Assembly (NCBI GenBank): GCA_003990745.1
Contig: RBNI01002833.1
Location: forward strand, 1-17,372
Source of the DNA: Jimgerdemannia flammicorona
Lineage: Eukaryota > Mucoromycota > Endogonomycetes > Endogonales > Endogonaceae
Direction: 5' to 3'
DNA length: 17,372 nt
Shown: one piece after another, positions 7,900 through 16,232 of the stretch
How positions within the stretch are numbered: position 1 is the stretch's first letter
How the letters are laid out: the number at the start of each line of letters is the position of its first letter
Program-made: the position numbers and the translations under genes
The notes under the pieces: model-generated
What the model was told of the DNA's origin: nothing
Databases searched by the model: none
What the model saw: the letters and a program-made list of their open reading frames with translations, nothing else

Positions 7900-9000
7900 A
7901 GATATATCTTGAAGTGATTGATGTGGACTGGAGTTCTCAAGACATGTCCATCTATGCTTCTTATATAGATGCTAGTTCCTCAGATGTTGTGTATAAGGTA
8001 TAGTCCTTCCCATTTCAGTTCCAGTTTAGTGGCAAAGTTTGTTTCTATCATGTTTCTCCAAACTAGGACTTGATCACCAATCTTGATCTTCTGATCCTTC
8101 TGGTTCTGGTCATAATACTTCATTTGTCTTTCCTGGGCCTTGATAATTTGGATTCGGGCTTCATTTCACAGCTGATCTCCTTTTTCAAGAAGTTTTTCAA
8201 GGTTCTCATGGTCAGCAGTTCTGGTTTTCTTGGCAAACATCATTTCGAAGGGCTTTTGTTTGGTTGATGCAGCAGGGGTGTTCTGAATTTCCCATAGGAT
8301 CTCAGGTAAGCAGAGGTCCCAATTGGTGGAATTGACTCAGGTAAGTCCTTTCTTGATAGTCTGGTTCATCCTTTCTGTCATGCTATTGGTCTGGGGGTGG
8401 TATGATGTGGTCTGTTTAAGATGTATCTTATGAATTCGAGCATAACTTGTGATTATGTTATTGATGAATCCTGTGCCTCAGTCAGAGATGAGTTCTTCTG
8501 GGGGTTCATATCTGAGTGTGAGTCCATGGAGAAGACCTACAATAGTTAGGGCATCTGTGATTTCCATTGGGAAAGCCTCAGGCCACTTGGTCAGATGTTC
8601 CACAAATACAAGGATGTATTTATTTCTTCTTGGTGTAACTGGTAGAGGTCCAATTACATCTATTCCCTATCTCTGAAAGATGTTGTCTGGTGGTGTGATT
8701 AGTTGTAGTGGTGCTTGATAGTTCTTTCTTCCTTGGTACTTCTGGCAGATGTCACATTTCTGAATGATGTCTCAGACTTGTGTTCTGAGGTAGGGCCAAT
8801 GTTGATATTGTTCTCGAATCTTGTCTTCTGTACTTGTCTGTCCTTAGTGGGCTTTCTGATATTCTTTTCAGATGAGATCTTCTTGTTGTCTTGGGAAACA
8901 GTACCCATCTTGGTCATAGGTGGGTGGAAGAGTAGACAAGGGATATATTTCTGTCTGGGTGAAGAAGCCTTGTCCTCTAAATCGACTTTGTAACCTTGCG
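7900..9000 (-). pseudogene. Ty3/gypsy-type integrase of E2, with stops
   Basis: Integrase inserts the element cDNA into host DNA. The minus-strand frame reads, in order: an RFRGQGFF lead-in; the zinc-binding region with KAH and CDIC (8745-8756); then the catalytic core with Asp in GIDVIGPLP (8658-8660), Asp in ISD (8481-8483) and Glu in SMTERMN (8373-8375). The second Asp and the Glu are 36 codons apart, the standard D,D35E spacing. The C-terminal part has KIGDQVLVW and KWEGPYTLY, the GPY/F-type module; no chromodomain was seen after it. The catalytic residues survive, but about seven in-frame stops (mostly TGA at expected Trp or Arg sites, e.g. 8478-8480 right after the second Asp) make it non-functional as written. 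The second zinc-ligand His is unclear. Confidence 0.88.
7961..7967 (-). promoter_or_regulatory. possible internal TATA box upstream of E2 ORF3
   Basis: TATATAA on the minus strand about 71-77 bp before the ORF3 start codon. The equivalent ORF in E4 has TATAAAAG 80-87 bp before its ATG. The shared placement is the only support, and TATA-like words are common in this sequence. Confidence 0.3.
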
Positions 9001-9060
9001 GTAACTTCTTGAAAGGTGGTTGACTGTGCAAGAGTAGTTGGGGTTCTGGTCTCTGGGGTC
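9000..9060 (-). other. deletion junction: RT and RNase H missing from E2
   Basis: Upstream coding (gag, protease, CPH...CxxC) uses one frame down to about 9060, and integrase begins in another by about 8985. A gypsy RT plus RNase H needs well over 1.2 kb, and none of its motifs (DYRKLN, YxDD) occurs anywhere in E2. In E1 the dUTPase-like domain and RT start shortly after the equivalent CxxC. The simplest reading is an internal deletion here that removed at least RT and RNase H. Confidence 0.65.
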
Positions 9061-9600
9061 TCTGTCTTTCTTATTGGTCCAACAGATGACACTGATAGCA
9101 GTAGTCTTGGGGAGAGTGGAAGACCATTTGGTGTGGACATCTTCCTAGCCAAAAAGTCTTTTCTTGGTGAGTTTCTTTCTTGGGGATAATGGTGATTGTA
9201 CTGGGTCCTTCTTCTGTATTCCAAGGATCATTGTCTTCAGGTGGTGTCCAGCAAGGGTCATCCCAGGGAATGAGTTCAGGAACCTCTTCTTCTTCAGGTA
9301 CTTCTTGGTCAGAAGTTTCTTCTTCCTCAGATGATTCTTGACCCCAAATTGCTTGTACTTCTGTAGCTTTGGTTGCAGGTTTTTCTGGAACATGTCTGTA
9401 TTTCTTCTACTTTCTTCTGTACTCTGAGCAGGCTGTGCCAGGCAATTTTCTTATTCCCATAATCTTGGAGGAATGCTTGGGACACTTGTATCTTTTGAGG
9501 CAGGTAGGGCATCCTTTGGCTTCTCCTGCAATAGCTTCAATGGTGATAGGGATGGTGTTCTTAGTCCACACATTGTCTTCTGGTCTGTCATCCACCAGGT
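9061..9600 (-). pseudogene. E2 polyprotein linker with two Cys-rich motifs and acidic tracts
   Basis: In the frame of the protease, the minus strand gives NLVDDRPEDNVW, then a Cys-rich GCPTCLKRYKCPKH segment (about 9485-9530), acidic tracts (SSEEEETSDQE and EEEEVPEL), and an FWLGRCPH motif followed after 12 residues by CYQC (9089-9139). CPH...CxxC is also found in E1. The cysteines suggest zinc binding. Position between protease and the pol enzymes is the same in both elements. A stop (TAA/TAG type) near 9405 interrupts the frame. I know no named domain for it. Confidence 0.55.
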
Positions 9601-10160
9601 TAATTCAGGGATTGAGTCTGGGATCATTTCCATCTTCGGATTCTTCCTCTTCTTCTGTGGTAGATTCTTCACTGCTGGTATATTCTTCCTGAATAGTGAC
9701 CTTCTTCTTTTTCTTTGATTGCTCATAGCTGGTCACCTTAACTCCAAATTTCTTTCCTCGGTAATCAAACTTGAGTACTTGTTGGCCAATGTCAACAATT
9801 GCATTCATTTCCTTCATCCAGTTGGTACCAAGAATCATGTCATAGGTAACAGCTTCAGTGACAATAGCTTTAGAGATGGAGAACTGAATGTATCTAAGGG
9901 AGATGGTGATATTTTGTACTTCTCCAAGGGGTTGAGTTCAGGCTCCATCAATGGGCCATTGAAGGGTGTCCAGGAACCATTTGGCAATGATACAGACAGC
10001 TGCTCCTGTATCTATGAGGATCTTTGCCTTTTGTCCTCCAATATCTCCATGTAGGTAGATGCTGACATGTCTTTCAGCTGCCTGAACAGGGATGGGAACT
10101 GGTTCTTGCTGTGGGATTGGGACTTGGCCAGTGCTAGAACTGGTGGTTCTCAGCAATTTG
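9601..10160 (-). pseudogene. retropepsin-like protease of E2
   Basis: Aspartic protease that would process the element polyprotein. The minus-strand frame contains SIYLHGDIGG, ILIDTGA with an intact catalytic DTGA (10001-10012), VQNITISL, and YDMILGTNWM followed by AIVDIG, the usual flap-to-C-terminal pattern of LTR-retrotransposon proteases. A TGA near 9935 splits it between the catalytic and ILG segments, so it is probably dead. It is in frame with the gag zinc knuckle upstream, so gag and protease were probably one polyprotein. A lysine run and an acidic tail (SSEESTTEEEEESEDG) follow, ending at a stop near 9603. Confidence 0.82.
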
Positions 10161-12093
10161 TTTCAGACTCCAGCTGGTGTCAGTTGCAGGAACTGCAGGA
10201 GGGGGACTTCCATCTTGGCCTCTTGAATCTTCTGCCAGGCTTCATTGTAAATATCTCTAGGCATGGTCTTCAGAGTGTACTTCTTCTTGGGGTTTGGAGC
10301 AGCAGGTTCCCATTCTTCTTGTTCCATTTCTTCATCTTCTAACTCATTTGTCTCAGGAACAAAAGGTGAGGGGGTTCAGGAAGGTGTTTCTACCTGCTCC
10401 TCTTTGTATTCTTCATCCTCTTCTTGGATAATTCTTCTGCTGGTGTTCCTGGATGGCCTTCCCACAGGTCTCTTCCTTTTCTCTGCTGGGTAAACTGTTT
10501 TTCAGGAGGTGACCTTGGTAGGGTACAAGTCTAGGTCACTATTGTCTTTGCTGTTGCTTGCTTCCTCAAAATCTTCTACAGGATGGGCTTCAGTCTTCTT
10601 GTACTGAGTGTCATTCCTTCAGTTTGGTGGTTCTGAGTCTCTTCAGTCACTTCTTTTATTGTCACATTTAGTAGCATAGTGTCCAAATTGTCCACAGTGG
10701 AAGCATTGGACTTAGGCTCTGTCTCAGACAGGATATCTTCTTTCTTCTTGCTGATAACCCCTGTTATCTCTGAGTGGATAACCTTGGCTCCTCTGTGGTG
10801 GGTATCCTCTATTGTCTTGGTAGCTCTGATTTTCATATATAGTGAGTTTTTCAATCTGTCCAACCAATCAGTCTAACTTGGAGCTGAGGTCTTGGATTTC
10901 ATTTCTATCCTTCTTTCCTTCCTTGGCTGGCCTTCTTTCTTCAGATCTTTCTTGTCCTTGAAGGAGTCCTTGTAGGGCTTTGATCAGGATGTCTTCTTTC
11001 TCTTCTTTTCTGTCATGATCACTCCAGGTAGTTCCTTGTCTGACATCAAAGAATCCTTGGGCTGCATCTACTTGCTCTTCAGACCTTCTGATGCCTAGAG
11101 TGCGAACATGCTGGGCAATGTTTGGGGAATTCCATTCATGAAGATCATTGGACCAATGATGTCCTGATTGGTGGCATTGAACCCAGTAGCATGCATCCTT
11201 TTCTGGATTCTTATGAAGAAGGCTCTGGGTGATTCTCCAAGATTTACCTTCATCCCCATGATGGATTCCTGTGCCTTGTGGCAGGTTTCATTTCCTACAT
11301 ATTTTTCAATAAGCCAGTGGACCATGGCCTCATATTCTAGCTCATAGGACATTGCTGCTTATATCTGTCTAGCTAGTTCTGAATCTGGGTTGTTTGCTGT
11401 TCAATGGAAAATTCCTCTGGCTGGTTCTCTGAGCTGAGCTTTGTAGATGGCGATTTTTCTTTCATCTGAGAGATTTCTCAAGGCTGCAATTCCTTCAATT
11501 CCATCAAGGAATTCTCTGGGGTCTTTCTCTGGGTATTCTGCAAAGGTTGGCAATGAGGTGGCCATTTCTTCATCAATTTTTTCTGATTCTGGTTTGGGTT
11601 TGGATTCTGATTCTGGTTTGGGTTCGGATTCTGATTCTGATTCGCTTTCTGAGCTATCACTGGAGGTAAGAGTACTTGGGTATCTTGAGGATGGTGTTCT
11701 GGACCTTGGACAAAGTGGGATAAGTCTAGGTATTCTTATAGGAGCTACTTCTAATTCTGCAAGGGGTTGTGATAAAGGTTCTATTGGTAAGATTGGTGGG
11801 ACTGATATGGGGCATCTGGCTGTAAAGTCTTGGGTTTGTGTGATAAGATCTTCTAGTTCTTGTACAAGTTCTTTGAAACCTCTAGCAGGGCTGCTTATAT
11901 TGTCTGGTTGATCTGGTTGGGGATTTTGGCCTGTACTGCCTTCTGGTTGAGATCCTTCTGATGCTGGATAGTTGGCAAGTCTTGATGTAATTACTTCTCT
12001 TCCTATCCAAATGCTGGTAATGACTGGTTCTCCTATAGTGGCAGAGATTGGTATTGTATCAAATGTATCCAGTTTGACTGTGGGTTCTGTGAG
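10161..12093 (-). pseudogene. gag of E2 with intact zinc knuckle, frameshifted
   Basis: The open stretch starts after a TAG at 12094-12096. N-terminal part: ELVQELEDLITQTQDF and a Ser-Glu-Pro repeat tract (about 11580-11650). Then a capsid-like core: LPTFAEYPEKDPREFLDGIE, a LSDERKIAIYKAQL helix and ESIMGMKVNLGESPRAFF. The likely start could be the ATG of MATSLPTFA (about 11565) or further upstream; no earlier in-frame ATG is obvious. TAA at 11359-11361 and a one-base deletion near 11128 (by comparison with E3) break it. The second frame continues through a coiled region (DLSSKLD, TGA, LVGQIEKL), an NRGYPPQR / NRGYQQEER repeat region, and zinc knuckle CFHCGQFGHYATKC (10664-10705). Downstream is KRKRPVGRPSR, an AT-hook-like GRP motif, leading into the protease. 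Confidence 0.85.
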
Positions 12094-12118
12094 CTAAAAA
12101 GTCACATCAATTTGAAAT

Positions 12119-12137
12119 CTTCTCAGTTGAGCCCCTA
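12119..12137 (-). other. E2 primer-binding site (TGG mutated to TAG)
   Basis: Two bases inside the 5' LTR end the minus strand reads TAGGGGCTCAACTGAGAAG. The same position in E3 reads TGGGGGCTTAACTGAGAAG, starting with the TGG expected to pair with a tRNA CCA end. The tRNA cannot be named from this alone. The E2 copy is probably weakened by the G-to-A change. Confidence 0.65.
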
Positions 12138-12139
12138 AA

Positions 12140-13389
12140 TGTAATATGTCTGGCTCAATGGAGGCAAATTACAAGGTTGGGGATTGATGTAGTTTGGCTT
12201 GAGCCCCCAGTTACTTTGTCAAAAAGTAATAAATGTTCTAAGATTCCTGAGGTCCTTGGTATTTAGTGGTATAATAGTCAAAAGCTGGATATCTGCAAGC
12301 AGTTTCCTTATTGGGACTGTTCTCTGGGTGTAGTGGTGATTTGTATGAATGAGTTTCCTTCTTGGGTCAACTGGGAATACCACAATTTTGTATAGCAAGG
12401 CAATTTCCAAAAGTATGCGATTTCTGGGTGTTGCAATCTTGTGTAGCACGATGATCTCTATAGAGCATAGGTTCCTTATACATGACAATCTGGCAATTTG
12501 GCAGTTTCCTTATGTGATGCAGTCTGATAATCTTGTGGATAACTCGATTTGGTGTAGATTTTCCAAAAGCAGCAGTTTGGAAATAGAAGATGGCATGGGT
12601 TCTTCTTACTGGGGATTGTACTGGTGGTGGATTCTTCTTGTGCTCACTGGGAATAATGAATAACTCAGATGTTATAGATAACTTAGGCTCTGAGAATATT
12701 ACTCAGGTGGTGCAGATTCTTCTAAATTGGTGGCTTCAACTGGGAATATTATGGCACAGATTCTTCCTGAATTGATGGCTTCAACTGGGAAATAGTGACG
12801 AAGTTCTTCCTTGAACTTGGGCAGCAAATCTTCAGACTTATCTTGCAAGTGAACCAAAATGTAGCAGACTTCTCTTGAAAATGGACTCGTTCTTTATATC
12901 AGAAAGTGGACCAGAGTGAGAAAGGGGCAAAGCTCACCATCTCCTAGTAGTGGCTGTAGAGCAGGCATTTCTCCTATATGTTGCAATCTAATTCCTTTAG
13001 GATCAAGTGGCTTTTGGCAGGCATATCTCTTGAAGTGTAGTAGGCAGACTTGTCTTTTGCTTTATATTTTGGAACTGAGGTTTATTCACTCTTATTTCTG
13101 AGATATTTTATACATTGCGGTTGCTATCTTGGTTACTATCTGGTTAACTATAGAATGCTATTTATGGGGTGACATTCACTGTCAGGGTGACAGCCACTGT
13201 CAGGGTGACAGCCACTGTCAGGGTGACAGCCACTGTTAGGATGATGGCCACTGTCAGGGTTTTTCCTTTCTTTAGCTATCTGGGTTATTTATACATTTTC
13301 TGTAGTAATGGTTACTGGTTACTATACTATACTAATATTCACATCACCTGGTTGGGTTTCAAGATTGCTACATTTTGTGGTTTGTCACA
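12140..13389 (-). repeat. E2 5' LTR
   Basis: 1250 bp, TGT...ACA ends, matched by the LTR at 6112-7344. On the minus strand the core promoter is TATAAAAT (13105-13112) with AATAAA 18 bp downstream (13081-13086), preceded by an AGCAACC word that recurs in the other LTRs. A second TATA-like site (TATAAATA, 13286-13293) lies on the far side of the 18-bp repeat array. Transcription would run leftward into gag. The long part downstream of the promoter (R/U5, about 940 bp) shows no convincing gene; its short ORFs merely repeat in both LTRs. Confidence 0.9.
13166..13261. repeat. 18-bp tandem repeats in E2 5' LTR, four units
   Basis: Full units at 13181-13198, 13199-13216, 13217-13234 and 13235-13252, with partial units at each end. 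The consensus dyad is CTGTCA-N3-TGACAG. The array sits about 55 bp upstream of the proximal TATA box and downstream of the distal one. The first three units are identical and the fourth has changes, in keeping with recent unit duplication. Confidence 0.85.
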
Positions 13390-13584
13390 GTATATTGCTC
13401 AAATTTAGGTCTCAGAAGGACTTTGGTGAGTGAATCTGCAATTATATACTTTATAGAGATATATTTTAAATATTGTGATGAGCAATAGAATTGTACTACC
13501 AAATTCATAAATTGGCCATATACCATATTAGTACACTAAACAACCAAGACTGCTTTACTGCACTAATCTATATAATTAGTCAGA
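13390..13584 (-). pseudogene. Ty1/copia RNase H C-terminal fragment
   Basis: The minus-strand frame reads TNYID-x-CSKAVLVV-x-CTNMVYG (usual EaEYiAlS.A..E..Wl..ll), then VVQFYCSSQ (usual iycDsQ), then LKYISIKYIIADSLTKVL and RPKFEQY. ADSLTK followed by a KFE word is a hallmark of the copia pol C-terminus. About 25 residues (the KHID region) appear missing before LKYIS, and two TAG stops replace likely tryptophans. The frame continues across E2 at 6111. Upstream copia pol is lost where E3 begins. Confidence 0.78.
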
Positions 13585-13599
13585 AATATCCGAAATAGT

Positions 13600-14554
13600 A
13601 TATTTATCTATACCAAGTGAGTATACTATACCAAGTGGGTACACCATACCTAGTGGGTATACTGTATCCTTCAGGAATACTTACTATAGATAGCAATCTA
13701 TAGTTAGCAATGTAGTAACTAGTAGCAACCACATCTGTATAAATTACCCCAGAGATAAGAGTGAATAAACCTCAGTCTGAAAAGTTGAAGCAAACCAAAG
13801 AAGCCTTTAAAGATTGAGCATTAGTCCTCTTTTCCCCACTCTGGTCCACTTTCCAATACAAAGATTGATAGGTATATTTGCCAGATAAGCCTGAAGATTT
13901 GCCAACAAAGTTCAAGGAAGAACTTTGCCACCTTTTGAAGAGAAATTCACTGCTTAAGAAATAAGCTACTGATTCTAAGTTACTTATATTCCCAGAGAGC
14001 CCACTATAAGGAATCTTACCACAAGCCAGTCTACTAGATACAACTTCACAGTGATTCATTCATGCAAACAAAGTCAGTCTTTGAGATAACTTGCCAAGAA
14101 TCCGTGACACCTGAGTTATCTGCACCATCCAAGTTATTATTCAAGAAGTCTGTCGATTTAGGAGAATTTGTGCCAAATCAAGTTATCCACCAAATCACAT
14201 AAGGAACCCATCATACTATATAGAGATCACTACACCAAAATCATTATGCCAAGATTGTCATACAGAAATTGTATACTTTTGGAGATTGCTACACTATACA
14301 AGAGATTGTCATACATACTTTTGCAGAATGCCTATACTACAAATTGCTGCTACTCCCAGAGAATCACTCCAATAAGGAAATCAGTATACAAATCACTTAC
14401 AGATATCCAGCTTTGACTATTATACTACTAAACACCAAGGACCTCAGGAATCTTAGAACATTTTGTTGCTTTTGACAAAGTAACTGGGGGCTCAAGCCAA
14501 ACTACATCAACTCTCAACCTTTTAATTTGCTTCCATTGAGCCAGGTACCTTACA
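13600..14554 (+). repeat. E3 5' LTR (left end uncertain)
   Basis: From about 13700 to 14554 it matches the E2 LTR in reverse orientation, ending CCTTACA just before the primer-binding site. The core promoter TATAAAT (13738-13744) is followed 19 bp later by AATAAA (13764-13769). Upstream, U3 differs from E2 and carries its own 18-bp array (13609-13680). The copia fragment reaches about 13584, so the LTR starts just after it or is truncated; no clean TGT start was found. Confidence 0.72.
13609..13680. repeat. 18-bp tandem repeats in E3 U3, four units
   Basis: Units at 13609-13626, 13627-13644, 13645-13662 and 13663-13680. The consensus dyad is TATACC-N5-GGTATA; the last unit is diverged but still dyadic (GTATCC...GAATAC). 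Same unit length and placement upstream of TATA as in E2, but unrelated sequence. Confidence 0.8.
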
Positions 14555-14556
14555 AA

Positions 14557-14575
14557 TGGGGGCTTAACTGAGAAG
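14557..14575 (+). other. E3 primer-binding site
   Basis: TGGGGGCTTAACTGAGAAG begins two bases after the LTR end, with the TGG expected for annealing to a tRNA 3' CCA. The equivalent site in E2 differs by a few bases. The tRNA identity is not determinable here. Confidence 0.7.
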
Positions 14576-14600
14576 ATTTCAAAATCAATGTGACTTTTTA

Positions 14601-15995
14601 GCTCACAAGAACCCATAGTCAAACTGGATACATTTGATACAACACCAATCTCTGCTACTACAGGAGAACCAGTCATCACCAGTATCTGGATAAGAAGAGA
14701 AGTAATCACTTCAAGACTTGCCAACTATGCAGCATTAGAAGGATCCCAACCAGAAGCCAGCACAGCTTGAAATTCTCAATCAGAACAACTAGACAACACA
14801 GGTGGCCCTGTTGGAAACTTTGAAGAACTTGCACAGAAACCAAAAGATCTCATTATACAAGTCCAGCATCCAGTAGCCAGATACCCCAGAGAGGCTCCAC
14901 CAGTCTCACTCATTGAACCTTTACCACCAGCTCTTGCAGAATTGAAAGTAGCTTCTTCAAGAATTCCTAGGCTCATTCCACTTCATCCAAGGTCCAGAAC
15001 ACCATTCTCAAGATACTCAAGCACTCCCATCTCCAGCAATAGTTCAGAAAGTAACTTAGAATCAGAATCTGAATCAGAATCCAGACCAGGACCAGAATTA
15101 GAAGAAAGTGATAATGAAATGGCCACCTCATTACCAACCTTTGCAAGATATTCAGAGGAAGACCCTAGAGAATTCCTTGATGGAATTGAGGAAATTGCAG
15201 CCCTGAGAAATCTCTCAGATGAAAGAAAAATCACCATCTATAAGGCCCAGCTCAGAGAACCAGCCAGAGGAATTTCCCACAAAACAGCAAATGACCCACA
15301 TAGAACTGGCAGTACAAATATAAGCAGCAGTATCTTATGAGCTGGAATATATAGCCATAGTCCACTGGCTCATCAAAAAATTTGCAGAAAATGAAACCCA
15401 CCATATGGCTCAAGAATCCATCATGGGGATGAAGATGAACCTTAGAGAATTGTCCAGAGCCTTCTTTACAAGAATTCAGAAAAGAATGCATGTAGCTAGA
15501 TTCAATGCCACCAATCAAGACATCATCAGTCTAATGACCTTCATGAATGGAATTCCCCTGAACATTGCCCAGCATGTCCACACCCTAGACATCAGAAGGT
15601 CTGAAGAGCAAATAGATACAGTCTAAGGATTCTTTAATATTAGACAAGGAACTACCTGAAGTGAGTATGACAAAAAGGATGATAAAAAAGACATCCTCAT
15701 CAAAGCTCTATAAGGACTCCTTCAATGATAGAAAAGATCCAAAGAAAGAAGACCAGTTAAAGAAGGAAAGAAGAATAGGAGCAAAATTTAAGACCTCAGT
15801 TCCAAGTTGGACTGATTGGTTGGACAGATTGAAAAACTTACTATATATGAAAATTGGAGCTATTAAGACAATAGAGGATACCCACCACAGAGGAACCAAG
15901 GTTATCCGCCAAGAGATAACAGGAACTATCAGCAAGAAGAAAGAAGATACTCTGCTCAAGACAGAGCCCAAGTCCAATACTTTCACTATTGTAAT
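14601..15995 (+). pseudogene. gag of E3, truncated in the zinc knuckle
   Basis: Co-linear with the E2 gag: VKLDTFDT and GEPVITSIW near the start, a Ser-Glu tract (about 15040-15110), EMATSLPTFARYSEEDPREF, LSDERKITIYKAQL, then after a frameshift near 15298 ELAVQI, TAA (15321-15323), AAVSYELEY, ESIMGMKMNL, NIAQHV, a coiled DLSSKLD, TGA (15813-15815), LVGQIEKL, and NRGYPPQR repeats. It ends in VQYFHYC, where the second half of the zinc knuckle is replaced by unrelated sequence at about 15990. Around 15550 it keeps the base that E2 lost. The TAA and TGA stops are at the same codons as in E2. ATG at 15118 (MATSLPTFA) is a possible start; the stop-free frame extends well upstream in both copies. 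Confidence 0.82.
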
Positions 15996-16232
15996 GGTGA
16001 CCCCAGAATGATGACATCAGTATAGGAGACAGCCTTTCCTTGCAAAGCCATTAGATCGGAGCACAAGAAGATCATATGGCATACAAGATGAGCAACAATG
16101 ACCAACCATGAGTCATTGTGACCACAGCACAAGCATCCTGAAGAATATAAAAGAAGGACCAAGGAACCGCAGTAGCAGCAACCAACAAGAACCACCAATC
16201 CCAAAATAGCTCAAAGACTTACCACAAACAAA
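15996..16232 (+). promoter_or_regulatory. junction and leader upstream of E4 ORF3, with possible TATA box
   Basis: Homology to gag stops at about 15990 and nothing in this stretch is recognisable as protein. TATAAAAG lies at 16146-16153. The 60 bp before the ATG at 16233 are rich in CA and A (AACAAGAACC, CCACAAACAAA), like a fungal 5' leader, and the start context CAAAATG is favourable. The stretch may be the end of an integrase region plus a promoter for ORF3, but only the TATA and leader features are visible. Confidence 0.4.

Larger units (their letters stand above)
6112..13389 (-). mobile_element. E2: LTR retrotransposon of Ty3/gypsy type, RT-less
   Basis: A 7.28 kb unit with two direct LTRs (1233 and 1250 bp) that start TGTAAT and end GTCACA on the plus strand, a 4-5 bp target duplication, a primer-binding site next to the right LTR, and coding sequence on the minus strand: gag, protease, CPH...CxxC, integrase, then ORF3. 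The order protease-integrase with a GPY-type C-terminus after integrase and no copia-like RT after it argues for the gypsy superfamily. Reverse transcriptase and RNase H are absent: only a few dozen bases separate the CxxC motif from the integrase lead-in. The two LTRs differ at roughly one base in ten by eye, mostly transitions, so the insertion is not recent. Confidence 0.9.

Noticed and set aside
7900..9000. Alternative code with TGA read as Trp in the E2 integrase
   Set aside because: TGG also encodes the Trp residues in the same ORF, some TGA codons replace expected Arg (CGA), and TAA/TAG stops and frameshifts are also present; mutation explains all.
10576..10863. 95-codon minus-strand ORF as the gag C-terminus
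   Set aside because: It is one frame off; the neighbouring frame gives the NRGYPP repeats and an intact CX2CX4HX4C knuckle.
11447..11911. 154-codon plus-strand Ser-rich ORF
   Set aside because: Shadow of the Ser-Glu-Pro tract and capsid region of the E2 gag on the minus strand, which has a homologue in E3.
12061..12140. Self-primed reverse transcription as in Tf1-type elements
   Set aside because: The word shared by the LTR and primer site is in the same orientation, so it cannot pair with it.
13166..13261. CRISPR-like direct repeats
   Set aside because: Units are contiguous 18-mers without spacers, inside an LTR, with no cas genes.
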